A DNA stretch of 64,000 nt, from NCBI RefSeq assembly GCF_029227915.1, contig NC_079883.1, forward strand, positions 11,098,001-11,162,000, written 5' to 3'. This document shows positions 1 to 8,923 of the stretch, in pieces (the first letter of the stretch is position 1; each line of letters starts with the position of its first letter). The notes under the pieces are model-generated. The model did no database searches, had not been told where the DNA came from, and saw nothing but the letters and a program-made list of their open reading frames with translations. This DNA is from Hydractinia symbiolongicarpus (lineage: Eukaryota > Cnidaria > Hydrozoa > Anthoathecata > Hydractiniidae). A program made the translations under genes and the position numbers.

Positions 1-733
<733 letters not shown>

Positions 734-754
734 GCATCTTACCAAACAAAAAAC

Positions 755-770
755 GGCTATTTTTATAGCC
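755..770 (+). terminator. Histone 3' stem-loop of H3 (inverted copy)
   Basis: GGCTATTTTTATAGCC (six-pair stem, UUUU loop) begins 21 bases after the H3 stop and is followed by ACACATC. It is the expected site for stem-loop-binding protein and U7-dependent 3' end cleavage. Confidence 0.9.
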
Positions 771-1046
771 ACACATCCATAAAAAATATTACGGCTAGCT
801 TTTTATATCAAACTTTGTCCTGCTTTCTGTTTAAATTTTATGCTACATAAAAATTTTATGCTACATAAAGTTTGACAATGTTAAAAATATGAAGGGCAAG
901 AAAAGTAAAAGCAAGAAAATAAGAAATTTAAAAACGAAAATACTTAAACTTAGGGAATCTAATCTTAAATTTACTCTTTTTTAACTGTTTAAGTGACTTA
1001 AACAAGTTTAACTTTGTACCAAGATAATGTTTTTTTGTAAATGTGT
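771..1046. other. H3-H1 tail-to-tail spacer (inverted copy)
   Basis: This AT-rich spacer carries the 18-bp tandem duplication and the 19-bp palindrome described for the forward copies. I see no gene in it. Confidence 0.8.
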
Positions 1047-1062
1047 GGCTATAAAAATAGCC
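1047..1062 (-). terminator. Histone 3' stem-loop of H1 (inverted copy)
   Basis: On the minus strand this reads GGCTATTTTTATAGCC, located 32 bases beyond the H1 stop. Confidence 0.9.
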
Positions 1063-1094
1063 GTTTGTTAATGTAATAGCCAGATACACACAAA

Positions 1095-1646
1095 TTATTT
1101 TTTTGCGGTCTTCTTTGCTGCCTTTTTGGGAGTCTTTTTGACCTTCTTTGCTGCAGGTTTTTTAGCAACAGGCTTCTTTGTGGGTTTCTTAGCTGCTGGT
1201 TTCTTAGCCGAGGCTTTCTTTGTGGCAGGCTTCTTTGCTGCTTTCTTTGGCGTGCTCTTCTTTGCTGGCTTCTTTTTTGGTGTACTTTTCTTTGCAGTAG
1301 GCTTCTTTGCCGTTGGCTTTTTTGCTGCGGCCTTTTTCTTAGGTTTTTCTTTTTTTACCTGACCTAGCTTGAATGATCCAGAAGCACCAGTGCCTTTAGT
1401 TTGAATCAAATCGCCTGATGTTACTCCTCGTTTAAGAGCCATTTTCAGATGATGATCTGAGTTTTCAGCAACTTTGTAATTTGCATGAATATATTTTGTA
1501 ATAGCTTGGCGAGATGAACCACCGCGTTCCTTTAGGGTAGCGATAGCAGCCTTGATCATGTCCACATATTTAGGGTGATCAGCTGTCTTCTTTGCAGCAG
1601 GTTTCTTCTTGGGTGCGATTTTCTTTGGAGAAGCTGCTTCACTCAT
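1095..1646 (-). CDS. H1: Linker histone H1 (inverted copy)
   Basis: The 183-residue protein is identical to the forward H1 copies. Its promoter side (1647-2223) carries most of the private substitutions of this block. Confidence 0.96.
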   Translation of the reverse strand: MSEAASPKKIAPKKKPAAKKTADHPKYVDMIKAAIATLKERGGSSRQAITKYIHANYKVAENSDHHLKMALKRGVTSGDLIQTKGTGASGSFKLGQVKKEKPKKKAAAKKPTAKKPTAKKSTPKKKPAKKSTPKKAAKKPATKKASAKKPAAKKPTKKPVAKKPAAKKVKKTPKKAAKKTAKK

Positions 1647-2223
1647 TTTTAATGTTTTCTTACAACAATCCAACGATAAACGATGCTTGTTATCACAGTA
1701 GAAGTATACTAAACATTACCGTGTAAATGAGATATAATTTAAGACGGTGCGAAGTATGCGGACGTAAAAGTACCACTCCCGGGAATTGATTTGGCGCGAA
1801 AACAGAAATGTGTGTTTCTGTACATCGTATAATGTCCGTTTTGGGTGCCGCGACTATGCGAAAGCATGTTAATTTTTATTTGTAGTACGACGCAATAGTC
1901 TGCAAGAGAAGCTGCTGGAGTTTGAGGTCTTCAGCATTACATCTAGTCTGTTAATTTGGGCTTCTTCCGCGCTCGTGTTAGGATTTTCATAAAGCGTTCT
2001 TTGGTTTGCGTTGCGTATGTCGGCCTACATCATCGACACGGCCTGTTTCCGGCTATTAGGAGCAATTCATATATTGGGCACTGCGTTTCGACTTTTTTAT
2101 TAGACCACAGTAAAAAAATTCACTCACAGAAGTCCCTTTCTTTCATGGCTACAAACACGAAGAATTCTGTCGTAAGTAAAACGAATGCGCACGAAAATGA
2201 CGATGGGGCGAAGTCATAAGCAT

Positions 2224-2296
2224 GGCCCTGTGGCCCAATGGATAAGGCATCTGACTACGAATCAGGGGATTCCAGGTTCGACTCCTGGCAGGGTCG
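2224..2296 (+). tRNA. tRNA-Arg (ACG), inverted copy
   Basis: The 73-nt cloverleaf is identical in sequence to the forward copies, with anticodon ACG at 2257-2259. The flank upstream differs (substitutions and a small deletion near 2192-2200) while the gene itself is unchanged. Confidence 0.95.
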
Positions 2297-2618
2297 CACT
2301 GTCGCATTTCGGCTGCATGGTCTACTGTGTAACGCGCGCGCACGTTCTGGCGTAATGCGTTGATAAACGGAATGTACGCAGACATATTGGAAAGTAATAT
2401 CACGCACTTAGTATCGTCGCCTTTGTTAGCATTCATGTAAGTTACCATCCACTCGCTACAGTCGCTCTCCATCCTACGGCTAAATCAACAGCCGTGATTT
2501 TTACTATGTCGCCGTCCATCCGTACGCGGTGACAGTTGTAAGCTTTACAGTAACGTGACATGCTCCACAAGCAGTTACGGTGTGTGGACGATGCCTATCA
2601 TGGCAACGCTTGTTCTTT

Positions 2619-2741
2619 ATCGCTTCTCGGCCTAATGGCTAAGATCAAGTGTAGTATCTGTTCTTATCAGTTTAATATCTGGTAGGCCATTCTCTGAATG
2701 GTCAGTATATTAATCTGATTTTTGGCCTTGGGTCATGGAGG
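2619..2741 (+). ncRNA. U2: U2 snRNA, 3' part lost in assembly gap
   Basis: The first 123 nt of U2 are present: the 5' end ATCGCTTCTCGGCC, the branch-site recognition GTAGTA and the Sm site region ATTTTTGG. The rest falls in the N block, so this is incomplete sequence and not evidence of a broken gene. Confidence 0.9.
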
Positions 2742-3241
2742 NNNNNNNNNNNNNNNNNNNNNNNNNNNNNNNNNNNNNNNNNNNNNNNNNNNNNNNNNNN
2801 NNNNNNNNNNNNNNNNNNNNNNNNNNNNNNNNNNNNNNNNNNNNNNNNNNNNNNNNNNNNNNNNNNNNNNNNNNNNNNNNNNNNNNNNNNNNNNNNNNNN
2901 NNNNNNNNNNNNNNNNNNNNNNNNNNNNNNNNNNNNNNNNNNNNNNNNNNNNNNNNNNNNNNNNNNNNNNNNNNNNNNNNNNNNNNNNNNNNNNNNNNNN
3001 NNNNNNNNNNNNNNNNNNNNNNNNNNNNNNNNNNNNNNNNNNNNNNNNNNNNNNNNNNNNNNNNNNNNNNNNNNNNNNNNNNNNNNNNNNNNNNNNNNNN
3101 NNNNNNNNNNNNNNNNNNNNNNNNNNNNNNNNNNNNNNNNNNNNNNNNNNNNNNNNNNNNNNNNNNNNNNNNNNNNNNNNNNNNNNNNNNNNNNNNNNNN
3201 NNNNNNNNNNNNNNNNNNNNNNNNNNNNNNNNNNNNNNNNN
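2742..3241. other. Assembly gap (500 N)
   Basis: Exactly 500 N, the usual placeholder for a gap of unknown length. U2 in inverted orientation lies on the left and the middle of H3 in forward orientation on the right, so the array changes direction across it. Confidence 0.98.
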
Positions 3242-4333
<1,092 letters not shown>

Positions 4334-4357
4334 GCGTTGTCATTGCTCAACAAAAAC

Positions 4358-4373
4358 GGCTATTTTTATAGCC
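4358..4373 (+). terminator. Histone 3' stem-loop of H4
   Basis: GGCTATTTTTATAGCC: six pairs closing a UUUU loop, 24 bases after the stop, preceded by AAAAC and followed by ACAAATC. Stem-loop-binding protein would bind here in the mRNA. The loop ends in U and the fifth stem pair is A-U, whereas the usual animal form is GGYYCUUUUCAGRRCC. Confidence 0.9.
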
Positions 4374-4756
4374 ACAAATCTTTTAAAACATTACTTTGTG
4401 CACGCTTCCAAATTACACAATGTGTAAAGTCTTGTCACAGTTACATTTATTGCTATACGATACTATGTCATATATGACACAAAAAAAATTTAGAAATACT
4501 TTGTAGGGTTAATTTGCCTGGGAGTGTTTCCGTGAAAAGCTGGGTTAAGTTAAATGTAAGCAATAACATGGATCAATGTACTTGTCTTTTCTGCAAGTAC
4601 AGCTAATAATACGTATGAAAAGTGAAGCTAATCCACACACACACATGGGGAAGTATTTTAAATGTAGGCTAGTGTTCTTAAGCACATTATTTAGAAGTTT
4701 TATTAACTTCGGTTAACTTGTAGTGACGCCAAGTAAATGTTTTTTTAAAGATGTGT
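4374..4756. other. H4-H2B tail-to-tail spacer
   Basis: AT-rich spacer with a short CA run near 4635-4645 and a small inverted repeat (TGTCATATATGACA, about 4466-4479). I see no gene here. The same spacer recurs in every repeat. Confidence 0.75.
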
Positions 4757-4772
4757 GGTCTTAAAAAAGACC
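4757..4772 (-). terminator. Histone 3' stem-loop of H2B
   Basis: The minus strand reads GGTCTTTTTTAAGACC, a different stem from the other four histone genes but with the same UUUU loop. ACACATCTTTAAAAAAACAT follows. It begins 23 bases past the H2B stop. Confidence 0.88.
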
Positions 4773-4795
4773 GTTTGTGTTTGGTAGACGTTGGT

Positions 4796-5200
4796 TTACT
4801 TGCTGCTTGTGTATTTTGTGACGGCTTTTGTTCCTTCACTGACTGCGTGTTTTGCAAGTTCTCCAGGCAAGAGAAGACGTACTGCGGTTTGAATTTCACG
4901 AGAAGAGATGGTCGACTTTTTGTTTTGAAGAGCCAAACGCGAAGCTTCGGAAGCAATGCGCTCAAAGATGTCGTTGACAAATGAGTTCATGATGCTCATA
5001 GCTTTGCTTGAAACTCCGACATCTGGGTGAACTTGTTTCAAAACATTGTAGATGTAAATAGCATAACTTTCCTTTCTCTTTCTCTTGCGTTTCTTTTCAC
5101 CAGTTCCACCAATCTTTCCTCCTTTTTTGCCGGCTCTTTTTTCACCTTTCTTGGCTACTTTAGGTGCCTGTTTTCCTCCTTTAGCTGCTGCGTCAGACAT
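4796..5200 (-). CDS. H2B: Histone H2B
   Basis: Core histone H2B dimerises with H2A on the outer turns of the nucleosome. At 134 residues it is several residues longer than the usual 123-126, because of a Lys/Gly-rich N-terminal tail (residues 2-44) ending in [11 protein letters not shown]. The histone fold follows, with KQVHPD, the [14 protein letters not shown] helix, [34 protein letters not shown] and the lysine that corresponds to the ubiquitinated K120. Unusual core positions include AIYIYNVL and LQNKKSTIS, where most animals have SVYVYKVL and HYNKRSTIT. It starts at the only ATG near GTTAAAAATTT and has a TATAAA about 63 bases upstream. Divergent from H2A. Confidence 0.98.
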   Translation of the reverse strand: MSDAAAKGGKQAPKVAKKGEKRAGKKGGKIGGTGEKKRKRKRKESYAIYIYNVLKQVHPDVGVSSKAMSIMNSFVNDIFERIASEASRLALQNKKSTISSREIQTAVRLLLPGELAKHAVSEGTKAVTKYTSSK

Positions 5201-5484
5201 GGTTAAAAATTTTTGCTACTTAACTTGTAAATAAGCATTAAACTGCAAGTCAAAACTTTTTGTTTATAAGTAAAAAAATCGGATCGAATTCGATCCGAAA
5301 ACGCCGATACGCAATTTAATTGGTTAAAAAAAAAATCTTTTGTTTAATACTTAATTATGATTGGTTAAAAAAACATGATTTCGATCCTATTTTTATGATG
5401 AAAAAACGAGTAAAGTTTATTTCGTTAACACTTACGTTAAATATTCGTACGTTTTTGTATTAACTTACAAATCAAATCGCAGTT
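5201..5484. promoter_or_regulatory. Divergent H2B/H2A promoter with 20-bp palindrome
   Basis: This 284-bp AT-rich region has TATAAA for H2B at 5263-5268 (minus strand), a perfect 20-bp palindrome at 5279-5298, and two ATTGGTTA (inverted CCAAT) boxes at 5319-5326 and 5360-5367. A possible TATA-like TATTTTTATG for H2A lies at about 5389-5398. I found no exact E2F motif. The arrangement is the same in all repeats. Confidence 0.65.
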
Positions 5485-5865
5485 ATGTCTGGACGTGGAA
5501 AAGGTGGAAAAGCTAAGGCTAAAGCCAAGACAAGATCCTCAAGAGCTGGACTTCAATTTCCAGTCGGTAGAGTGCATAGATTCCTTCGTAGAGGGCACTA
5601 TGCTAACCGAATTGGATCTGGAGCACCAGTTTACTTAGCAGCCGTCTTGGAATATTTATCTGCTGAGATATTGGAGTTGGCTGGTAACGCAGCAAGAGAC
5701 AACAAAAAAGCTAGGATTATTCCAAGACATTTACAATTGGCTGTTCGTAATGATGAAGAATTAAACAAACTTTTGAGCGGTGTAACCATTGCAGCTGGTG
5801 GTGTTTTGCCAAACATTCAAGCTGTCTTACTCCCAAAGAAGAACGACAAAGGACAGAAGAAGTAA
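5485..5865 (+). CDS. H2A: Histone H2A (divergent replication-type)
   Basis: Core histone H2A, 126 residues. Conserved parts are the SGRGKGGK tail, [12 protein letters not shown], the acidic-patch residues in [18 protein letters not shown] and NDEELN, and the docking segment [15 protein letters not shown]. The C-terminus NDKGQKK has no SQ motif, so this is not H2A.X. Core changes are frequent: [12 protein letters not shown] for RKGNYAERVGAG, and [11 protein letters not shown] for LLGKVTIAQGG. The second change removes the near-universal glutamine (Q104 in human H2A). Arginine codons lean to AGA, unlike H4. Divergent from H2B. The stem-loop is at 5888-5903. All ten copies are identical in protein. 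Confidence 0.98.
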   Translation: MSGRGKGGKAKAKAKTRSSRAGLQFPVGRVHRFLRRGHYANRIGSGAPVYLAAVLEYLSAEILELAGNAARDNKKARIIPRHLQLAVRNDEELNKLLSGVTIAAGGVLPNIQAVLLPKKNDKGQKK

Positions 5866-5887
5866 ACCGCTACACTCAGAAAACAAC

Positions 5888-5903
5888 GGCTATTTTTATA
5901 GCC
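5888..5903 (+). terminator. Histone 3' stem-loop of H2A
   Basis: GGCTATTTTTATAGCC starts 22 bases after the stop. It is followed by the downstream block ATCTTTAAAAAAACATT, which is shared with H2B. Confidence 0.9.
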
Positions 5904-6062
5904 ACACATCTTTAAAAAAACATTGTTTTTTTCACAAAACTATAACCTTAAAGTCTAATAGATAATCCATGCATACGCCTTGTCCTAAGTAACTCAAAGA
6001 AATTAAATAAAAAAATTTGATCACAACGTCAAAATAAATTGCACGTATTTGCCCCTACTAAT

Positions 6063-6181
6063 GTCTACGGCCATACCACGATGAACACACCCGTTCTCGT
6101 CTGATCACGGAAGTTAAGCATCGTCGGGCCGGGATAGTACTTGGATGGGGGACCGCCTGGGAACTCCCGGTGTCGTAGGCT
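6063..6181 (+). rRNA. 5S rRNA: 5S ribosomal RNA
   Basis: This 119-nt gene has the animal 5S ends GTCTACGGCCATACCACG and CCTGGGAACTCCCGGTGTCG. It contains the internal control region GAAGTTAAGCATCGTCGGGC and GGATGGGGGACCGCCTGGGA. The first and last bases pair to close helix I, and a TTTT run at 6181-6184 is the Pol III terminator. Transcription would be by Pol III with TFIIIA. It lies 160 bases past the H2A stem-loop on the same strand. Confidence 0.97.
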
Positions 6182-6531
6182 TTTCATTTTCATTTGTTGC
6201 CTTTTCATTTCAATGGTGCTGTGATATATTTCTTGTTATAACAATTAAGGAACGTGGCGGTTGTTGAAAGTGTTTCCTATGACATTTTCCTACGACATTT
6301 TCAGGTGATAGTACGAGAAAAAAGAGCTTTCAAATGCATACAAACTCGATCTATTGCCGATCATCCAATAACCCTGACGGAATGGCAAATAAAATAAAAT
6401 TCCGCCGCCTTCCGAGGACTTATATCGCAATCACGTTTCGTAACAGCCAAGCGAGGTTTTACCTTAGCGTTTAAGTCACCACCGACATTTGGCCGCGCAA
6501 CTTTTCTAAGCTCATTCATTTTGACTTAAGG
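6182..6531. other. 5S-U1 spacer
   Basis: This 350-bp spacer has TTTTCATTTTCATTT runs just after 5S, a degenerate 14-bp tandem pair (CCTATGACATTTTC then CCTACGACATTTTC, about 6276-6303), and CGGAAT...ATTCCG arms around 6378-6405. No gene was recognised. Confidence 0.7.
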
Positions 6532-6696
6532 AGGGGGCGAGCGCGGACGCAGGCCCCCACTACCAGAAATTGTACGGTCGAGTTACTGACGTTTGCAGTA
6601 ATCGCAGAGGTCAGCCCAAGCGTAGTGCAATGCAAGAGCCTCACTCTGGAAGAAAACCCTCATTGATCAGTCTTTACTTCCCCGTCAGGTAAGTAT
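6532..6696 (-). ncRNA. U1: U1 snRNA
   Basis: Spliceosomal U1 RNA, about 165 nt, pairs with 5' splice sites. The 5' end ATACTTACCTG is the 5' splice-site complement. Then come stem-loop I with GATCAATGAG in the U1-70K position, stem-loop II with the ATTGCAC loop bound by U1A, GGGCTGACCTCTGCGAT, the Sm site AATTTCTGG and a GC-rich 3' hairpin. It shows a TGCTTGTGG element 49-57 bases upstream, shared with U2. The 3' end is set by homology and may be off by a few bases. No copy shows an internal disruption. Confidence 0.96.
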
Positions 6697-6888
6697 GAGT
6701 TGGAACTGCACCGTAGCATGAGGGTACCCTTCAAAGTTTGTTAATGCTTGTGGCTTGAGTGTGTTATAAACTGCCGTGTCGCGGGGCATAGGCTGTATTC
6801 TCCCCCAGTGTACGCGTTTTGTTCCCGCCGTAGACTATGCAGAGTGCCGTCGGAAAGAGGACTGCTATTATTCTTTTATTGCTTATGT
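6697..6888 (-). promoter_or_regulatory. U1 promoter with PSE-like element
   Basis: This region lies between the U1 5' end and the U2 3' end. The element at 6745-6753 (CCACAAGCA on the U1 strand, then TTA) sits at -49 to -57, the place of the snRNA proximal sequence element. The same nonamer stands at -46 to -54 of U2. No TATA box stands at -25, as expected of Pol II snRNA genes. Confidence 0.6.
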
Positions 6889-7073
6889 GGGCCGCCATCG
6901 GTAATAGTGCAACACCAAGGCAACCCGTGGTCACGGCGTGAATGAATCCACCTCCATGACCCAAGGCCAAAAATCAGATTAATATACTGACCATTCAGAG
7001 AATGGCCTACCAGATATTAAACTGATAAGAACAGATACTACACTTGATCTTAGCCATTAGGCCGAGAAGCGAT
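6889..7073 (-). ncRNA. U2: U2 snRNA
   Basis: Spliceosomal U2 RNA, about 185 nt, pairs with the intron branch site. The 5' end ATCGCTTCTCGGCC is followed by GGCTAAGATCAAG, then the branch-site recognition segment GTGTAGTATCTG and TTATCAGTTTAATATCTG. The Sm site is ATTTTTGG, and stem-loop IV carries TTGCACTATT for U2B''. The loop of stem I reads GGCCTAATGGCT, where most animals have GGCCTTTTGGCT. It is transcribed on the same strand as U1 and the tRNA. The 3' end is set by homology. Confidence 0.96.
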
Positions 7074-7395
7074 AAAGAACAAGCGTTGCCATGATAGGCA
7101 TCGTCCACACACCGTAACTGCTTGTGGAGCATGTCACGTTACTGTAAAGCTTACAACTGTCACCGCGTACGGATGGACGGCGACATAGTAAAAATCACGG
7201 CTGTTGATTTAGCCGTAGGATGGAGAGCGACTGTAGCGAGTGGATGGTAACTTACATGAATGCTAACAAAGGCGACGATACTAAGTGCGTGATATTACTT
7301 TCCAATATGACTGCGTACATTCCGTTTATCAACGCATTACGCCAGAACGTGCGCGCGCGTTACACAGTAGACCATGCAGCCGAAATGCGACAGTG
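7074..7395 (-). promoter_or_regulatory. U2 upstream region and tRNA downstream flank
   Basis: The PSE-like TGCTTGTGG lies at 7119-7127. Further up is an inverted repeat ACGGCT...AGCCGT at about 7196-7215. The only T run in the tRNA sense is at 7190-7194. Between it and the tRNA there is no run of four T. No gene was recognised; long reading frames through here are incidental. Confidence 0.6.
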
Positions 7396-7468
7396 CGACC
7401 CTGCCAGGAGTCGAACCTGGAATCCCCTGATTCGTAGTCAGATGCCTTATCCATTGGGCCACAGGGCC
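7396..7468 (-). tRNA. tRNA-Arg (ACG)
   Basis: A 73-nt gene without intron. The acceptor pairs GGCCCTG with CAGGGTC and the discriminator base is G. The anticodon stem TCTGA/TCAGG encloses CTACGAA with anticodon ACG. The T arm is CCAGG TTCGACT CCTGG, which also forms the B box GGTTCGACTCC. The A box lies in TGGCCCAATGG. With A34 edited to inosine it reads CGT, CGC and CGA. No Pol III terminator run follows for about 200 nt. CCA is not encoded, as usual for a nuclear tRNA gene. Confidence 0.97.
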
Positions 7469-8047
7469 ATGCTTATGACTTCGCCCCATCGTTATTTTGG
7501 CTTGCGCATTCGTTTTACTTACGACAGAATTCTTCGTGTTTGTAGCCATGAAAGAAAGGGACTTCTGTGAGTGAATTTTTTTACTGTGGTCTAATAAAAA
7601 AGTCGAAACGCAGTGCCCAATATATGAATTGCTCCTAATAGCCGGAAACAGGCCGTGTCGATGATGTAGGCCGACATACGCAACGCAAACCAAAGAACGC
7701 TTTATGAAAATCCTAACACGGGCGCGGAAGAAGCCCAAATTAACAGAGTAGATGTAATGCTGAAGACCTCAAACTCCAGCAGCTTCTCTTTCAGACTATT
7801 GCGTCGTGCTACAAATAAAAATTAACATGCTTTCGCATAGTCGCGGCTCCCAAAACGGACATTATACGATGTACAGAAACACACATTTCTGTTTTCGCGC
7901 CAAATCAATTCCCGGGAGTGGTACTTTTACGTCCGCATACTTCGCACCGTCTTAAATTATATCTCATTTACACGGTAATGTTTAGTATACTTCTACTGTG
8001 ATAACAAGCATCGTTTATCGTTGGATTGTTGTAAGAAAACATTAAAA
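7469..8047. promoter_or_regulatory. tRNA-H1 spacer and H1 promoter
   Basis: The H1-proximal part has a textbook E2F site TTTCGCGCCAAA (7893-7904), a CCCGGG palindrome next to it, and a TATA-like ATTATATCT about 85-90 bases before the start. The tRNA-proximal part (about 7470-7790) shows no recognised gene despite being well conserved between copies. Position 7848 is T here and A in the repeats after 53000. Confidence 0.6.
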
Positions 8048-8599
8048 ATGAGTGAAGCAGCTTCTCCAAAGAAAATCGCACCCAAGAAGAAACCTGCTGC
8101 AAAGAAGACAGCTGATCACCCTAAATATGTGGACATGATCAAGGCTGCTATCGCTACCCTAAAGGAACGCGGTGGTTCATCTCGCCAAGCTATTACAAAA
8201 TATATTCATGCAAATTACAAAGTTGCTGAAAACTCAGATCATCATCTGAAAATGGCTCTTAAACGAGGAGTAACATCAGGCGATTTGATTCAAACTAAAG
8301 GCACTGGTGCTTCTGGATCATTCAAGCTAGGTCAGGTAAAAAAAGAAAAACCTAAGAAAAAGGCCGCAGCAAAAAAGCCAACGGCAAAGAAGCCTACTGC
8401 AAAGAAAAGTACACCAAAAAAGAAGCCAGCAAAGAAGAGCACGCCAAAGAAAGCAGCAAAGAAGCCTGCCACAAAGAAAGCCTCGGCTAAGAAACCAGCA
8501 GCTAAGAAACCCACAAAGAAGCCTGTTGCTAAAAAACCTGCAGCAAAGAAGGTCAAAAAGACTCCCAAAAAGGCAGCAAAGAAGACCGCAAAAAAATAA
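8048..8599 (+). CDS. H1: Linker histone H1
   Basis: H1 binds linker DNA at the nucleosome entry/exit and compacts chromatin. It has 183 residues: a short tail MSEAASPKK..., a winged-helix globular domain at about residues 22-93 ([30 protein letters not shown] to [11 protein letters not shown]), then a Lys/Ala/Pro-rich tail of about 90 residues. The tail holds two STPKK and one KTPKK, typical CDK sites, and one SPKK lies near the N-terminus. The first in-frame ATG is at 8048, after ATTAAAA; the upstream extension has only a TTG and is not used. No intron. The stem-loop is at 8632-8647. Convergent with H3. Confidence 0.98.
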   Translation: MSEAASPKKIAPKKKPAAKKTADHPKYVDMIKAAIATLKERGGSSRQAITKYIHANYKVAENSDHHLKMALKRGVTSGDLIQTKGTGASGSFKLGQVKKEKPKKKAAAKKPTAKKPTAKKSTPKKKPAKKSTPKKAAKKPATKKASAKKPAAKKPTKKPVAKKPAAKKVKKTPKKAAKKTAKK

Positions 8600-8631
8600 T
8601 TTGTGTGTATCTGGCTATTACATTAACAAAC

Positions 8632-8647
8632 GGCTATTTTTATAGCC
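8632..8647 (+). terminator. Histone 3' stem-loop of H1
   Basis: GGCTATTTTTATAGCC starts 32 bases after the stop and is followed by ACACATTTACAAAAAAACATT. H1 is therefore processed like the core histones. Confidence 0.9.
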
Positions 8648-8923
8648 ACACATTTACAAAAAAACATTATCTTGGTACAAAGTTAAACTTGTTTAAGTCA
8701 CTTAAACAGTTAAAAAAGAGTAATTTTAAGATTAGATTCCCTAAGTTTAAGTATTTTCGTTTTTAAATTTCTTATTTTCTTGCTTTTACTTTTCTTGCCC
8801 TTCATATTTTTAACATTGTCAAACTTTATGTAGCATAAAATTTTTATGTAGCATAAAATTTAAACAGAAAGCAGAACAAAGTTTGATATAAAAAGCTAGC
8901 CGTAATATTTTTTATGGATGTGT
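8648..8923. other. H1-H3 tail-to-tail spacer
   Basis: Very AT-rich spacer. It holds a 19-bp palindrome TGTTTAAGTCACTTAAACA (8690-8708) and a perfect 18-bp tandem duplication TTTATGTAGCATAAAATT (8825-8842 and 8843-8860). No gene. Confidence 0.75.

Noticed and set aside
4687-4984. 97- and 77-codon frames overlapping H2B
   Set aside because: They overlap the H2B coding sequence and its stem-loop in other frames and have no recognisable protein features.
7220-7570. 116-codon reading frame across the tRNA gene, plus strand, and its 133-codon counterpart on the minus strand
   Set aside because: Both run through the tRNA-Arg gene and its flanks. They are repeated only because the array is, and they show no known domain.
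7469-7800. Possible further snRNA (U4, U5, U6, U7 or spliced-leader RNA) in the tRNA-H1 spacer
   Set aside because: No cap-end motif, U6 core, U7 histone-pairing segment or Sm site with flanking hairpins could be matched. It stays an unassigned spacer.
8021-8047. N-terminal extension of H1 (nine residues, starting at TTG)
   Set aside because: The extension begins at a TTG, which a nuclear gene would hardly use. The first ATG is at 8048 and gives a normal H1 start. The same holds for all H1 copies.
8332-8568. Hydrophobic Phe/Ala/Gly-rich 78-codon frame opposite the H1 tail
   Set aside because: It is the antisense of the Lys/Ala/Pro codons of H1; the apparent membrane-protein look is a by-product.
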